Shown: positions 17,638 to 28,267 of the stretch, piece by piece
How positions within the stretch are numbered: position 1 is the stretch's first letter
How the letters are laid out: the number at the start of each line of letters is the position of its first letter
Assembly: GCA_963791145.1 (NCBI GenBank)
Contig: CAWBRT010000007.1
Coordinates: 186,001 to 250,000, forward strand
Length of the DNA stretch: 64,000 bases
Direction of reading: 5' to 3'
DNA from: CAWBRT01 sp963791145
Lineage (GTDB): Bacteria > Acidobacteriota > Terriglobia > Terriglobales > Acidobacteriaceae
The notes under the pieces: model-generated
The model's input: only the letters and a program-made list of their open reading frames with translations
Databases searched by the model: none
Told to the model about the DNA's origin: nothing
Position numbers and translations under genes: made by a program

Positions 17638-20600
17638 ATGATGAGCCCATCTTCCTGGGGTAGCCGTGTCCTTGTCTGTTGTGCCTGGCTGATGTTGATC
17701 AGCGTTTTGGGATGTGGTGGTGGAGGAGGAGGAGCAGGGAGTCCCGGGAGCCTCGCTGCGCCAACGCTGAGCACGACCTCGCCCTCTGCAGTGCCGATCG
17801 GCGGCCCCGATTTCACCCTGACAGTGACGGGTTCCAGTTTTGCGTCGAGCTCGTCCGTGCTATGGAACGGGAGCACAAGACCAACCGCGTTTGTGAGTAG
17901 CTCGCAACTGACGGCGACAATTTCGAGCGCGGATATCAAGAATTTTATGACGGCGCAGATCCAGGTCTACACGCCGTCACCCGGCGGCGGAACGTCAGCA
18001 TCATTACCTTTCAGCACGTATCTTCCCCTGCCCGCCAACGACCTTATCTACAACCCGGTTACTCAACTGATCTATGCATCGGTTGCGAGCAGCGTGGGTT
18101 CTCCGTTAGGCAACAGCATCGTTTCCATCGACCCGAATACTGGAGTACTGGGAACGCCAGTCTGGGTTGGCAGCGAGCCGAACAAGCTGGCTCTCTCCAG
18201 CGACGGCAGTACGTTGTGGGTGGGCCTGGATGGGGCTGGAGCAGTTCGCCAGGTGAATCTCGGGGCAGGGATTGCCGGTTTGCAATTCAGCCTGGGCGGG
18301 ATCACCGGCGTCTACAACAGCCCGAACACGGCGGCCAGTATCTCGGTAATGCCTGGTTTCCCCAACACGGTGGCTGTCGCCCAAAGTAACTCTGCTACAT
18401 GGTGGAATGGCGCGGTCACCATCTACGACAGCGGCGTGGCGCGGACGAATACGTTCGGTAATGGCGGACAGCTGATGTACGTGACCGGCATCGCGTTTTC
18501 GCCTTCGGGCAGTCAGTTATACGCCATAGGGTACGACGGTTATGCGGTATTAACCGTTAACGGCACCGGGATCAGCAGTTCGTCAGTAAAAAACACGAGC
18601 AACGGTTCCTCCACGGGTCTCACCTATGACAATGGCAAGATATATCTGCCATCGCGAGCGGTGCTGGACGCTGTTTCAGGCGCGCAACTAGGGACGCTTT
18701 CCGCAGCGTCGGGTTATGCTGCCGGCACGGTGGCCGCTGATTCAAGCATCGGCCGGGCATTCATGCTGTTCAATCCGAATGCTGGGAGCATGTCTCAGAT
18801 CAATGCCTATGATCTGGCAACGTACGGGTTAGTTGGCGCCACGCCGATTGGATATAACTACGTTTCGCCTATTGGTACTGGTATATCTTCGCTGGTCCGC
18901 TGGGGGCAGGACGGGCTGGCGTTCCGGACTAACACGCAGGTCTACATTGTTAGGTCGCCTTTGGTGCGCGACCTCTCCAGTACGCTCGCCGACTTGGCGG
19001 TAAACGTGACCGCTCCAAGTTCAATAGCAACCGGAGCGGATATTACTTACAACGTGACCGTTTCGAATGCCGGGCCGGTTGCCGCTGTACCCGCGGCGCT
19101 GATTAACACCTTGCCCAATGGGGCGGTTTTCAAATCCGTGACCCCGTCGTAAGGCACGTGCGCCAGCGGCAGCGTGGTGCGCTGTGATCTCGGCATAATC
19201 AATACGACAGGCAGCGCCACGGTGCAGATCGTGGCCACACTGCTATCGCCGGGAACTGCGACCAACACGGTAACAGTGAGCGCGCCGCAGGGAGACCCGA
19301 ATACGGCGAACAACTCGGCCACCACCAATACCACCGTATCCGGCACAGCTTACAATCCCGTCCCTGTTCTGCAGTACCTCTCTCCCGCAGGCTCCCCCGT
19401 TGGATTATCACCCTTAACCTTCACCGCCTATGGGATCGGTTTCTCTCCGGCATCGACGCTCGAATGGAATGGAGTCGCGCTGCCGACCACGTATGTCAGT
19501 TCTTCGCAATTGATGGCCCAGGTGGACGCCGGCAAGGTGGCCAGCTTGGGATGGGCCTGGGTGACGGTCAGCAGTCCGGGGCCCGGCGGTGGCGTGAGTA
19601 GTCCTCTGCCGTTCACCGTCTTTCAGACGATACCCCTCACCTCGAACCATATCTTGTTCGATCCGTTCACGAGAAAGATCTACGCCAGCATTCCGAGCAC
19701 GGCAACTCAGGTGACGGGGAATAGCGTGGTCGCCATCGATCCTTATACCGGCACGCTGGGAACCCCACTCGTGGTGGGCGGCGAGCCTAATAAGCTGGCG
19801 GAGTCCGATGACGGAAAGTATCTGTACGTCAGCTTGGATGGGACTAAGAGCATCACCCGCATCGACCTCACCTCCATGACCCAGGGCGGTGTATATTCCG
19901 CCACTGCTCCTGGTTCCGGCACAATTCCAATTCGCGACATCGCGGTGATGCCGGGAAGCCACGACACCCTGGCGGTCGACACGGGCTACGTGACGGGGAT
20001 TGGCGTTTTTGACATTTCCGGTGGAACCGGGAGCTTCAGGTCAACTCTTACCGGACCATACACCGGGTCGAGCCTTGCGTTCGCGAGTGCCTCGACCGTG
20101 TATTCCTACGATGTCGATACCAGTGGGGAAACGTTCAACCGCTGGACAGTCGGAGTAAACGGCTTAACCGCTGTTGACCAATCCACCCTGTTGGGAATGG
20201 GGGGATACTCCGACGCGTTCAAGCTGGCTAATGGCTTGATTTATGGAGGCTTGGGCGGAGTCACAAACCCGGCTACGACGCCGCCCACGCCGATGGGAGT
20301 GTGCAAACTCGCCAATGCAGTGCAGAGCTATCAACTTGTTAACGGTAGCGGGTTGGTGCCATATCCAGCGATCAACCGAGTGTTTTACGGCGCCGGAATG
20401 AACTCTGGCTCCTCGCCCGTGAGTCCGCTGCTCCTGACGTGTGACTCAAGCGGCTTTGAGATCATCGGATCCATTCAATTGCCGGGTTCTTCGGTCATGC
20501 CCGCCGACCTGGTTCTCTGGAGCAACGACGGGCTGGCGTTCCGCATGAGCAGCTCGTCACCGAGTACTTCCAGCACGATCCTGCTGATGCGCGGGCCGCT

Positions 20601-20892
20601 GTTCCTGCCGCAATGGTACAACACGAATCCGACTCCCACTGTCGCATCCACTACTCCAACTAACACCGCTGCAGGATCGGGGAACTTGACGATTACCGTG
20701 ACCGGCTCCAACTTCGTTCCCGGGGCGCTTGTCTTGTGGAAGGGCGCGGAGCGCACGACGACGTACGTTGACGCGTCGCACCTGACGGCGGCGATTCCGG
20801 CTTCCGATCTGGCAGTCTCTGGAATGGCAAGCGTGACGGCAGTCAACCCCGGCAGCGGTACCTCCGCGTCGGTTACCTTCACCATCAACTGA
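17638..20892 (+). pseudogene. Large lipoprotein with IPT, beta-propeller and DUF11 domains, split by an in-frame TAA
   Basis: The two halves (17638-19152 and 19174-20892) share one frame, and a single TAA at 19150-19152 separates them. Reading through gives about 1,084 codons. Order: lipobox LISVLGC followed by poly-Gly; an IPT/TIG domain (SVLWNGSTRPT, about residues 40-120); a YncE-like propeller (SIDPNTGVLGTPVWVGSEPNKLALS); a DUF11 repeat (ADLAVNVTAPSSIATGADITY) interrupted by the stop; a second IPT; a second propeller; a final IPT (ALVLWKGAERTTTY). TAA replaces what would naturally be CAA (VTPS-Q-GTCASG). It is probably an outer-surface binding protein. Whether the stop is real is open. 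Confidence 0.8.
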
Positions 20893-20900
20893 TCCAGGAA

Positions 20901-20929
20901 AAGGGGCGATTGCGCATCGCCCCTTCTTA
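20901..20929 (+). terminator. Intrinsic terminator after the lipoprotein gene
   Basis: AAGGGGCGAT and its exact complement around a 5-base loop, followed by CTTAT, starting 9 bases after the stop codon. Confidence 0.8.
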
Positions 20930-21409
20930 TCCAAAGTGGTCACGGCGTAGCTCATGGACTGCGTTAGAGGGTTATGTGGCCGGGTTGGGAGACTAGAACT
21001 GGGTGCACAAACCGTACTTCGACAGAACCTGCAATACCCTCAGGGGCTAAAGTGTGTGCGTGAGAACCCCATTTTTTACCGGTCCGACCCCATCATATTG
21101 GGGTCAGCGCGGCAATAAAGCTCACTATATGGCGTACGAAACTAGTTCTCACGCACACACTAAAGCCCGCGTTTTTGGTGCTCTGGACGGCATGGCTAAA
21201 GCCATGCCCTTGCAAAGATCAATTATGCAACGGGTTCTAGGCGTGCTGCGCACGCCCGCCCAGCCGAGGGCGACTGGGCCTACGCGTGGTTGCCATTGGG
21301 TTGTGGCTGTGCCGCTACAGGATTGATCACGCTGATGCGCACGCGCTGCACGCGCCGGGTGGAGACTCAGGCGTGCTGCGCACGCCCGCCCAGCCGAGGG
21401 CGACTGGGC
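20930..21409. repeat. Convergent intergenic region made of repeats
   Basis: No gene. 20992-21046 is one copy of the AACTGGTTT...CAGGGGCTAAAG repeat; 21160-21210 holds GGCTAAAGCC-type stems; 21240-21348 is a diverged second copy of the corC 3' end plus its REP element. Confidence 0.7.
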
Positions 21410-21481
21410 CTACGCGTGGTTGCGATTCGGTTGGACGGAGTTGCTTTCAACCGGATTGATCACGCTGATGCGCACGCGCTG
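21240..21481. repeat. Tandem duplication of REP element plus corC gene tail
   Basis: Two units about 130 bp apart. Each has an identical 54-bp double-hairpin block (21240-21293, 21370-21423; begins GGCGTGCTGCGCACGCC) and an identical 29-bp block (21320-21348, 21453-21481; the corC coding end), with diverged sequence between. The functional corC stop codon lies inside the right-hand REP block. Confidence 0.85.
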
Positions 21482-23218
21482 TACGCGGCGGCTGGTGGCG
21501 TCCAGCACCTCAAGGCGCAGGCGATCGCGCTCCAGCACTTCGCCCGGCTGGGGAATATGGCCGGCGATCTCGGTGACCAATCCGGAGACGGTAGTGGCCT
21601 CGTAGTCGTCCATGCGAATGCCGAACAGCTCGTCGAGGCGGTCGACGTCCATGTTGCCGGGAACGATGTAAGAGTTTTCGCTCTCGCGCACCAGGTCGGT
21701 CTTGGCTTCACTCTCGTCGCGCAGCTCGCCGACGATCTCCTCCACCAGGTCCTCAACCGTAACCACCCCGGCGAAGCCGCCGTATTCGTCGACCACGATG
21801 GCCATGCGGATGTTCTGGCGCTGCATCTCGCGCAGCAGTTGGCTGCCGCGCTTGGTTTCAGGAACGAAGTAGAGGCCGGTCTTCATCAGCTCGCGCACCC
21901 GCCGGTGCGCCGCCTCCGAGTCGGAAACCTGCAGCAGATCGTGGGCGTGAACGATGCCGACAATGTGGTCCAGGTCGCGATCGTAAACCGGTATGCGCGA
22001 ATAGGTGCGCTGGCGCAGCATCTCGGTGAGTTGCGCGACGGTGGTATTGGCGGAGACGGCAAAGACCTCGGGGCGGGGACGCATGACCTCGCGCACGATC
22101 TTGTCGCCGAACTCCACCACGGAATGGATGAGCTGGCGGTCGCTCTCTTCCAGAATGCCTTCGTCCTGCCCGGCCTCGATCAGCGCGTCGACGGCCTCAG
22201 AGGGATGCTCGGGCTCCTGGGCGGTGTTTTCCGTGCGGGTGAGCGAGACGATCGATTGCAGAAATCCGAGCACCATGGTGAAGGGCAACGTCAGATAGAT
22301 GAGCAGGCGGACGAGCGGCACCAGGCCGACCAGCCACGCGCCGCGGGTGCGGGCGAAGAACAAGTACGGCAGAAAACGATGGAAGACCAGAATGATGCTG
22401 ATGATCAGCACCCAGAATTGCACCAGGTCGCCGATCTGCCAGCGCCCGCCGAAGGCGGTGACAGCCAGCAGAAAAGTGATGGCGGCAGTGGCTAGCTGCT
22501 CCAGCACAGCCATGGAAAGCGCGGCGCGCCATCGGCTGACCTTCAGGCGCGGCTCGATCTGCTGCTCGAAAACCTGAATGTTGTCTTGAAATTCGCGCGA
22601 GAGAAACTTGCCCGCCTCGTTGTAGAGCCGGGCCACGTAGGACACCAGCGTCAGGATCGATATGAGAACGACAATAATGATCGCGACCGTCATCGCTGGC
22701 GCGACCTCCGAACGCCTGGTGCTCGGCGTCTTCCCGACGCTTGCTCGCGCTGCTTGGCTGCTTCGCGGAGAATCGTTGCCGGCGGCCCTCTCGGTCAACC
22801 CTTCCGGCAACTTGAGCTGTCGCCGCAGGCGCAGCTCGCGGCGCGCCATTGTGCCGTTGTCGCTTTCATGATCATAGCCTGCCAGGTGTAGCAGCCCATG
22901 CAGGATGAGAATCTTGATTTCGGCGGCCGCACCGTGTCCGAGCAACTTGCCGTTCTGCCGCGCCATGTCAGCCGAGATGGCGATGTCTCCCGAGTAGGCG
23001 GCGCGCTCCCCGGCTGGCGAGGAGAACGAGAGCACGTCCGTCGGGTAGTCCTTGCCGCGGAACTGGCGGTTGAGACGGCGAAGCTCGGCGTTGGAGGCGA
23101 CTAACACCGTGACCTCGCCGGCCACGCGGCAGACTCGGCGGGCGGAGCTCACGAAGCGCGCCAGCATCGCCGCGGTCACGCCGTCAACGGATTTGCGGAT
23201 GAGAATCACTTTATACAA
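21410..23218 (-). CDS. ybeY: YbeY endoribonuclease fused in frame to a CorC/HlyC CBS-domain protein
   Basis: 602 residues in one frame. Residues 1-140 are YbeY, the metal-dependent 16S rRNA-maturation RNase, with the H-x3-H-x5-H site in HGLLHLAGYDH. Residues 141-175 are a polar linker. From M176 (position 22693) comes a CorC/HlyC protein: several membrane helices (AIIIVVLISILTLVSYVA and others), EVMRPRPEVF, two CBS domains (TYSRIPVYDRDLDHIVGIV and MAIVVDEYGGFAGVVTVEDLVEEIVGE) and a CorC_HlyC domain (NSYIVPGNMDVDRLDELFG). In most bacteria these are adjacent separate genes of the phoH-ybeY-corC cluster. Either this is a true fusion or an indel removed the ybeY stop. Confidence 0.85.
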   Translation of the reverse strand: MYKVILIRKSVDGVTAAMLARFVSSARRVCRVAGEVTVLVASNAELRRLNRQFRGKDYPTDVLSFSSPAGERAAYSGDIAISADMARQNGKLLGHGAAAEIKILILHGLLHLAGYDHESDNGTMARRELRLRRQLKLPEGLTERAAGNDSPRSSQAARASVGKTPSTRRSEVAPAMTVAIIIVVLISILTLVSYVARLYNEAGKFLSREFQDNIQVFEQQIEPRLKVSRWRAALSMAVLEQLATAAITFLLAVTAFGGRWQIGDLVQFWVLIISIILVFHRFLPYLFFARTRGAWLVGLVPLVRLLIYLTLPFTMVLGFLQSIVSLTRTENTAQEPEHPSEAVDALIEAGQDEGILEESDRQLIHSVVEFGDKIVREVMRPRPEVFAVSANTTVAQLTEMLRQRTYSRIPVYDRDLDHIVGIVHAHDLLQVSDSEAAHRRVRELMKTGLYFVPETKRGSQLLREMQRQNIRMAIVVDEYGGFAGVVTVEDLVEEIVGELRDESEAKTDLVRESENSYIVPGNMDVDRLDELFGIRMDDYEATTVSGLVTEIAGHIPQPGEVLERDRLRLEVLDATSRRVQRVRISVINPVESNSVQPNRNHA

Positions 23219-23220
23219 CG

Positions 23221-23326
23221 GGATAGGAAATAGGGATTAGGGGTTAGTGTCCCGGGCCAACTATTCAGGATCAGCATTACGTACAAGCTAATCCCTAATC
23301 CCTGGCCCCTATCCCCTAATCCTAAT
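23221..23326. repeat. Facing TTAGGG-like tracts (inverted pair)
   Basis: Left tract 23221-23247 (TAGGGATTAGGGGTTAG type) faces its near-complement at 23288-23326 across 40 unique bases. The pair lies between ybeY and phoH and includes the phoH stop codon. Confidence 0.75.
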
Positions 23327-24365
23327 CGCGAACCGAGCTGGACGTGACAGCGGGTTCGCCGATGGCGCGATCGCGGGACGCCTCGGCGCCGAGATCCAGC
23401 TGCAGGCTCATCTGCTGTTCCTTCCAGACCTTGTGTTCCTCGTAGGCGCGGATGATGCGCTGCACCAGGTGATGGCGCACGACATCGCTCTCGTCGAAAA
23501 ACTGGAACGAGATGCCATTGACGTTCTTCAGCACCGAGACGGCCTCGACCAGACCGCTGCGATTGGTGTTGGGCAGATCGATCTGCGTGATGTCGCCGGT
23601 GATGACCGCCTTGGAATTGAAGCCCAGGCGGGTGACGAACATCTTCATCTGCTCGGAGGTGGTGTTCTGGGCCTCGTCGAGGATCACGAAGCAGTCGTTC
23701 AAGGTGCGTCCACGCATGAAAGCGATGGGCGCGATCTCGATCACGTTCTTCTCCAGATAGCGGTCGACCCGTTCCGGATCGAGCATCTCGTAAAGCGCGT
23801 CGTAGAGCGGGCGCAGGTAGGGATCGACCTTCTCCTGCAGGGTGCCGGGCAAAAAGCCCAGGCGCTCGCCCGCCTCCACCGCCGGACGCGCCAGCACGAT
23901 GCGGTTGACGCGCTTGGAGAGCAGCGCCGAAATTGCCATAGCAACGGCGAGATAAGTCTTGCCGGTGCCCGCCGGGCCGATGCCGAAGACCATGTCGTGG
24001 CTTTCGATGGCTTCCACGTAGCGGCGCTGGTTGAGGCTCTTGGGCTGCACCTGGCGCTTGCCGAAAGAGCGCTGGCGGCCGGCTTCGGCGAGGCTGCGCA
24101 GGGTGCTGTCGGGATCGGTAACCACCACTCGCAGCAGCGAGCCGAGATCGCCGTTGCTGAACTGGTGGCCGGCGCGCTGCAGGAGCTCGAAGTCCACGAA
24201 TACCTGCTCGACGCGCGAGACGTCGCCAGGCGCGCCTTCAATCTCGATGGAATCGGCTTTCATATCGATGGTGACATTGAAGCCGGCTTCCAGCAGGTGC
24301 AGGTTTTCATCACGGGTGCCGAAGAGGGTTTCGATTTTCTGGCCGATTTCGATGTTCTTCTTCAT
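23322..24365 (-). CDS. phoH: PhoH family ATPase
   Basis: 347 residues, the normal PhoH length. An N-terminal KH-like region (to about residue 100) is followed by the ATPase core with Walker A GPAGTGKT, LARPAVEAGERLGFLPG, and Walker B FVILDEAQN, then VITGDITQIDLP. The protein is cytoplasmic with ATPase/helicase-like activity, and in many bacteria it is genetically linked to ybeY in RNA processing, as here: the ybeY-corC gene follows on the same strand after about 100 bases occupied by a repeat pair. Confidence 0.93.
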   Translation of the reverse strand: MKKNIEIGQKIETLFGTRDENLHLLEAGFNVTIDMKADSIEIEGAPGDVSRVEQVFVDFELLQRAGHQFSNGDLGSLLRVVVTDPDSTLRSLAEAGRQRSFGKRQVQPKSLNQRRYVEAIESHDMVFGIGPAGTGKTYLAVAMAISALLSKRVNRIVLARPAVEAGERLGFLPGTLQEKVDPYLRPLYDALYEMLDPERVDRYLEKNVIEIAPIAFMRGRTLNDCFVILDEAQNTTSEQMKMFVTRLGFNSKAVITGDITQIDLPNTNRSGLVEAVSVLKNVNGISFQFFDESDVVRHHLVQRIIRAYEEHKVWKEQQMSLQLDLGAEASRDRAIGEPAVTSSSVRD

Positions 24366-25127
24366 CGAGAGTTGAGCATCACCTCAGGCGCATGAGCGCG
24401 GTTTCGTGCCCGATATTTTCCACCCCAGCAGGCGAAAGGCGCGCCTGCCGTGGACCCCGGCGTGACGGCGCGGAACTCCGGCGGACGCAGTTGCGCTCGC
24501 CGGGATGAGAGCGCAGCAGCCGGCCATCTGGACGACCTTGGAATCGCGGCAAGATGGGGATGATTGCCGGCGGCCAACAGGCCCCAGCCGATGGCTTTCC
24601 TCGGGCTCGCAGTCAAAGACTGCTGCCCGTCTAACTGAAGCGGAAAAACAATCGCCTCCCATTCCCGCAGCGGCAGAGGGAGCCGCTGGCAGGACGTCGG
24701 AGGCGTGGAAATTTCCCATTGGGCCAGAGCGTAGCCCGACTCTTGCCAGGAGTCAATGAAACATTGCGTGAAAGAATACAACCAGGAACTCGTAGTCTCC
24801 TCAGACCTCCACTTTCTATATTTTAGATGAATGGCAACGGCGCTCGGGCGCGGAGAGTTGAATTTTTCCGCATTGCCGGAGCGCGGGAGCCGAACAGCGG
24901 AGCTGAGAATCGGGGCGGAGAACTGGAAGCTGCAGCTTCGATCCTAACTAACAGCAAAAGCCGCCGTTGCCGGGGACCCCGGTTTTTGCCCCAGCAACGG
25001 ATTAAACCGCCGTTGCGGGGAACGCGGGGTTTCACGTACAATTAAAGCTTCGGCACGGCTGATGGCTTGCTGTCTACGCTGGCCGTGATGATCTAACCCT
25101 AACAATTACTAGAGGATAACTGAAGGT
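24366..25127. repeat. Divergent phoH/rpsT intergenic region with palindromes
   Basis: No gene supported. 24423-24453 is an imperfect CCCCAGCAGGCG ... CGCCTGCCGTGG stem, and 24989-25020 a CCCCAGCAACGG ... CCGTTGCGGGG stem, preceded by another half (CCGGGGACCCCGG, near 24971). Both belong to the variable-arm hairpin family. The rpsT promoter is presumably within the last 100 bases. Confidence 0.6.
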
Positions 25128-25397
25128 ATGGCGAATCATTTTTCGGCGCTTAAGCGCGCCCGGCAGACGGAGACAAAGACGGCGGTGAATCGCGCCAACA
25201 AATCGCGCATGCGCTCCGCGCTGCGGGAGTTGCGCACCGCCCTGGCCGACGGCGACAAGGCCACGGCAGAGAGCAAGCTTCGCGTTGCCACTTCCGTGCT
25301 GGACAAGAGCGTGCAGAAGGGCGTCATTCACAAGAACACCGCTTCGCGCTATAAGGCGCGGCTCGCCAAGAGAGTGGCAGCCAAAAGCGCCAAATAG
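25128..25397 (+). CDS. rpsT: 30S ribosomal protein S20
   Basis: 89 residues, the standard length. It starts MANHFSALKRARQTETKTAV and has the family-typical Lys/Arg-rich helices (NRANKSRMRSALRELRTAL, IHKNTASRYKARLAKRV). It binds 16S rRNA in the body of the small subunit. GAGGATAACTGAAGGT upstream supplies the ribosome site. Monocistronic, with a clear terminator after it. Confidence 0.97.
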   Translation: MANHFSALKRARQTETKTAVNRANKSRMRSALRELRTALADGDKATAESKLRVATSVLDKSVQKGVIHKNTASRYKARLAKRVAAKSAK

Positions 25398-25423
25398 TTT
25401 TGGATTTCAGTGATTTTCCCGAG

Positions 25424-25452
25424 CGGCAGGCTGCGGCCTGCCGTTTTGTATT
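25424..25452 (+). terminator. rpsT terminator
   Basis: CGGCAGGC, loop TGCG, GCCTGCCG, then TTTTGTATTT, beginning 26 bases after the rpsT stop. Confidence 0.9.
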
Positions 25453-26175
25453 TGGAGTCGATTGGCACCGTCCCTACGGGACTCCAGTTTTCGCAATCGC
25501 CCACCCAGCGCTGAAGCGCTGGGCTAACGAACATCGCCGCTTAGGCGGCTCTGGCCGTTGTAAGCACGGTCTCATTTTGAACCGAAGCCTCGCGCGCCGG
25601 AGGCGCAATGTTTGTTAGCCCCACGCTTTAGCGTGGGGAAAGGGGGGAGTAAATCCGAGTCCCGTAGGGACGGTGCTGATGGAACGCGCGGTGCGATTTG
25701 GTTTACGTTTGAACTGCAGGTCCCTCGACTCCCAGCGGCAAGGGAGAGTTCCACGGCGCGGGGTGAGGCGCCCACGTCCATTTTGAGGTGTCATTCTGAA
25801 CGAGCGCAGCGAGCGAAGAATCCCCGGCAAGGTCTCTGCACACGACGGAGCTGAAGGATCTCTATCAAAAAGGTCCGTACCGCGCGAATGGGACGCGCCT
25901 CCCGGGGATGCTTCGCTCCTCCTTCGGAGTCGCTCAGCATGACACCCGGAGCTAAAGCTGAGAACGCACAACCGGGAACTGGGAACCGGTGAGAACTGAC
26001 TAGAACTGGTTTCAAAAACCCATCTCGGGAAGGAAATGCAATTCCCTCAGGGGCTAAAGCCCGCATTTTTTCTTGGCTAGAACGGCCCGGCTAAAGCCGG
26101 GCCCTTTCAAAGAACCACTCATTTCAAAGAACCATTCATTAAGACAAGTTCTGAGAACGAAGAACTGGGAACCGG
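25453..26175. repeat. Intergenic repeat cluster between rpsT and cysS
   Basis: No gene. Several stems: CCAGCGCTGAAGCGCTGGG near 25506, CCCCACGCTTTAGCGTGGGG near 25619, a TCATTCTGAACGAGCG ... CTCAGCATGACA palindromic repeat at 25791-25945, and 25998-26105 with the AACTGGTTT...CAGGGGCTAAAGCCCGC repeat followed by GGCTAAAGCC. A tract of GAACTGGGAACCGG words appears at both ends (25975 and 26150). Confidence 0.65.
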
Positions 26176-27665
26176 CTACTTTCTCTTCCAGCGCACGCCG
26201 TCCTTGGTGTTTTCCAGGATGACGCCCTCATTGGCCAGTTGCTGACGGATAGCGTCGGAGGTTTTGAAGTCCTTGGCCTTGCGGGCGGCGGAGTGCTTGG
26301 CCACCAGCTCTTCCACCTGGGAGTCGCTGAGCGCGGCCGAGCGGGCCAGCTCACGAGTGGCGGGCGAAATCTTCTCCTGAAGGCCTTCCGCCTCAGCCCA
26401 CTCAACGATGCGGCGAATCTTCTCCGCGTCATCATCCTTCAACACGGCAAAGATTTCGTCGAACTTGGCCAGCGCCTCCAGCAGTGCCGGAACGTCGCCC
26501 TGGCGCAGCCTCGCCGCGGTCGGCGGCGGCGTTGGCGTCGCGCACCAGGTCGAAGATGGCGCCCAGGGCCTGCGCGGTGTTCAGGTCGTCATCCATGGCG
26601 TCGCGCATGGCCTGGACGGTCTGGGCGGCCAGTTGCCGCAGGGCGTCGTTGCTGCCCTCGGGCAGGCGCTCGGTCTCCAGGCGCAGCTTGAAGTTGCGCA
26701 GGCGCTCGACCGAGTTGGCGGCCTGCGTCAGCCCGTCGAAGGTGAAGTTCAACTGCTTGCGGTAGGGAACCGAGGTCAGCAGGAAGCGAATGGCCGAGGG
26801 CTTGTGGCCCATCAGCACCAGATCGCGCAGGGTGTAGAAGTTGCCCAGCGACTTGGACATCTTCTCGCCCTCGACCAGCAGGAAGCGCGCATGCACCCAG
26901 TAGTGCGCGAACTCCTTGCCGGTGAGCGCCTCCGACTGCGCGATTTCGTTTTCGTGGTGGGGGAAGATCAGGTCCTCGCCGCCCAGGTGGATGTCGAAGC
27001 TCTCGCCCAGGTACTGCATGCTCATGGTGGAGCACTCGATGTGCCAGCCGGGGCGTCCGGGACCGATCTCGGTCTCCCAGCTCTGCTCGCCGGGCTTGGG
27101 CGCCTTCCACAGGGCGAAGTCGCGGGCGTTGTCCTTGTCGTACTCGTCGACGTCGACGCGCGCGCCGTCGGTCATGCCGGCGAAATCCTTCTTGCTCAGC
27201 TTGCCGTACTCCGGGAAAGCTGGAGATGCGGAAATAGTAGGAGCCTTCGTCGGCGCGGTAGGCGTTGCCCTTGGCGGCCAGCTGGGCGATGAAGTGCGCC
27301 ATCTCCGGAATGTGATCGGTGGCGCGCACCAGCTTCTCGGGATTCTCCAGGCTGAGGGTGGCCATGTCGTCCAGAAAGGCCTGGGTGAACTTGCGCGTGT
27401 AGTCGGCGATGGGCACGCCCTTCTGCGTGGCGTTGCGGATGATCTTGTCGTCGACGTCGGTGATGTTCATGACGTGCTTGAGCTGGTATCCGCTCTGCCG
27501 CAGGAAGCGGCGCAGCACGTCGACGGCGATGAAGGTGCGGAAGTTGCCGATGTGGCCGTAGTCGTAGACCGTCAGCCCGCAGGCGTACATGCGGACCAGG
27601 TTGTCCTCGGCGGGCCGGAACTCCTCGACTTTGCCGGAGAGCGTATTGTAGAGCCGCAGCGTCAT
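26176..27665 (-). pseudogene. cysS: Cysteinyl-tRNA synthetase, two frameshifts
   Basis: Charges tRNA-Cys. The start at 27665 gives MTLRLYNTLSGKVEEF, then the zinc/active-site region YACGLTVYDYGHIGNFRTF, DVDDKIIRNA, the HIECSTMSMQYLG and HHENEIAQSEA zinc ligands, and the KMSKS loop (GEKMSKSLGNF). The frame shifts by one inserted base near 27220 (SSFP-EYGKL) and again near 26500 (before GDVPALLEALAKFDEIF). It resumes as AVLKDDDAEKIRRIVEWAEAEGL and the usual C-terminus. Corrected length is about 496 residues, normal for the family. CysRS is essential, so error is more likely than loss. Confidence 0.9.
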
Positions 27666-28267
27666 CTGCCTTGTTTTGCCTCGTTCCTGAGTTGAATCTT
27701 CGATTCTAGGGATTCCGGCGGGCAGGGGTCAAACAACAGTTTCAAGTTTCCAGTTTCAAGTTTCAAGTTTCTCGAAATCTAGTTCCTGCCGATTGGTGGC
27801 AGTCTACGGCTCTCACATCTTGCCGGGCGGTCCGTAAAGACAGCGAAAAAGCCCATCCGTGCTGATGGGGAACGCCGTTTGTGACGATATTTTCGATAGC
27901 GCCGAGCGGAACTATGCATTGGACCGCCGGCTCCGGGCGGCGTATGTTGGTGAAAATTTAAGCGGCGGATTCGGGAACTGGATGCATTCGGATGCATCTG
28001 AATATTAAGGGGTAACCTGAACCTCAGCGTCCGGCTTTGGGCTGGGCCGGGGGGTTAACGTTGCCGGCTTCTAGAGCTAGAATAGAGAAAAGGGGGATCC
28101 CAATGTTCCGGCCGATCCCACAAATCGAGCTTCGTCCCTCGCCTTCAGCTTCGCGCCCTAATCTGTTTTCCGGCGACTAGCGTCGCACTCCATCTACAGG
28201 ATTCCTGTCAGGCCCGACAACGGAGTTTTGCCGGGGATCGCCCGATTCCCAGATGGAGGGTTTTCCA
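27666..28267. other. Divergent intergenic region with an orphan terminator-like hairpin
   Basis: 27736-27776 is an unpaired GTTTCAAGTTT tract. On the minus strand at 27844-27871, CCCATC-loop-GATGGG followed by CTTTTTC looks like an intrinsic terminator although no minus-strand gene is recognised just upstream of it; an unrecognised small RNA between 27872 and 28000 is possible. The rest holds the aminotransferase promoter region. Confidence 0.4.

Noticed and set aside
26239..27695. Long plus-strand frames opposite cysS
   Set aside because: Antisense shadows of a high-GC gene; composition (Gly/Arg/Val-rich) is typical of non-coding frames and the minus strand carries clear CysRS motifs.
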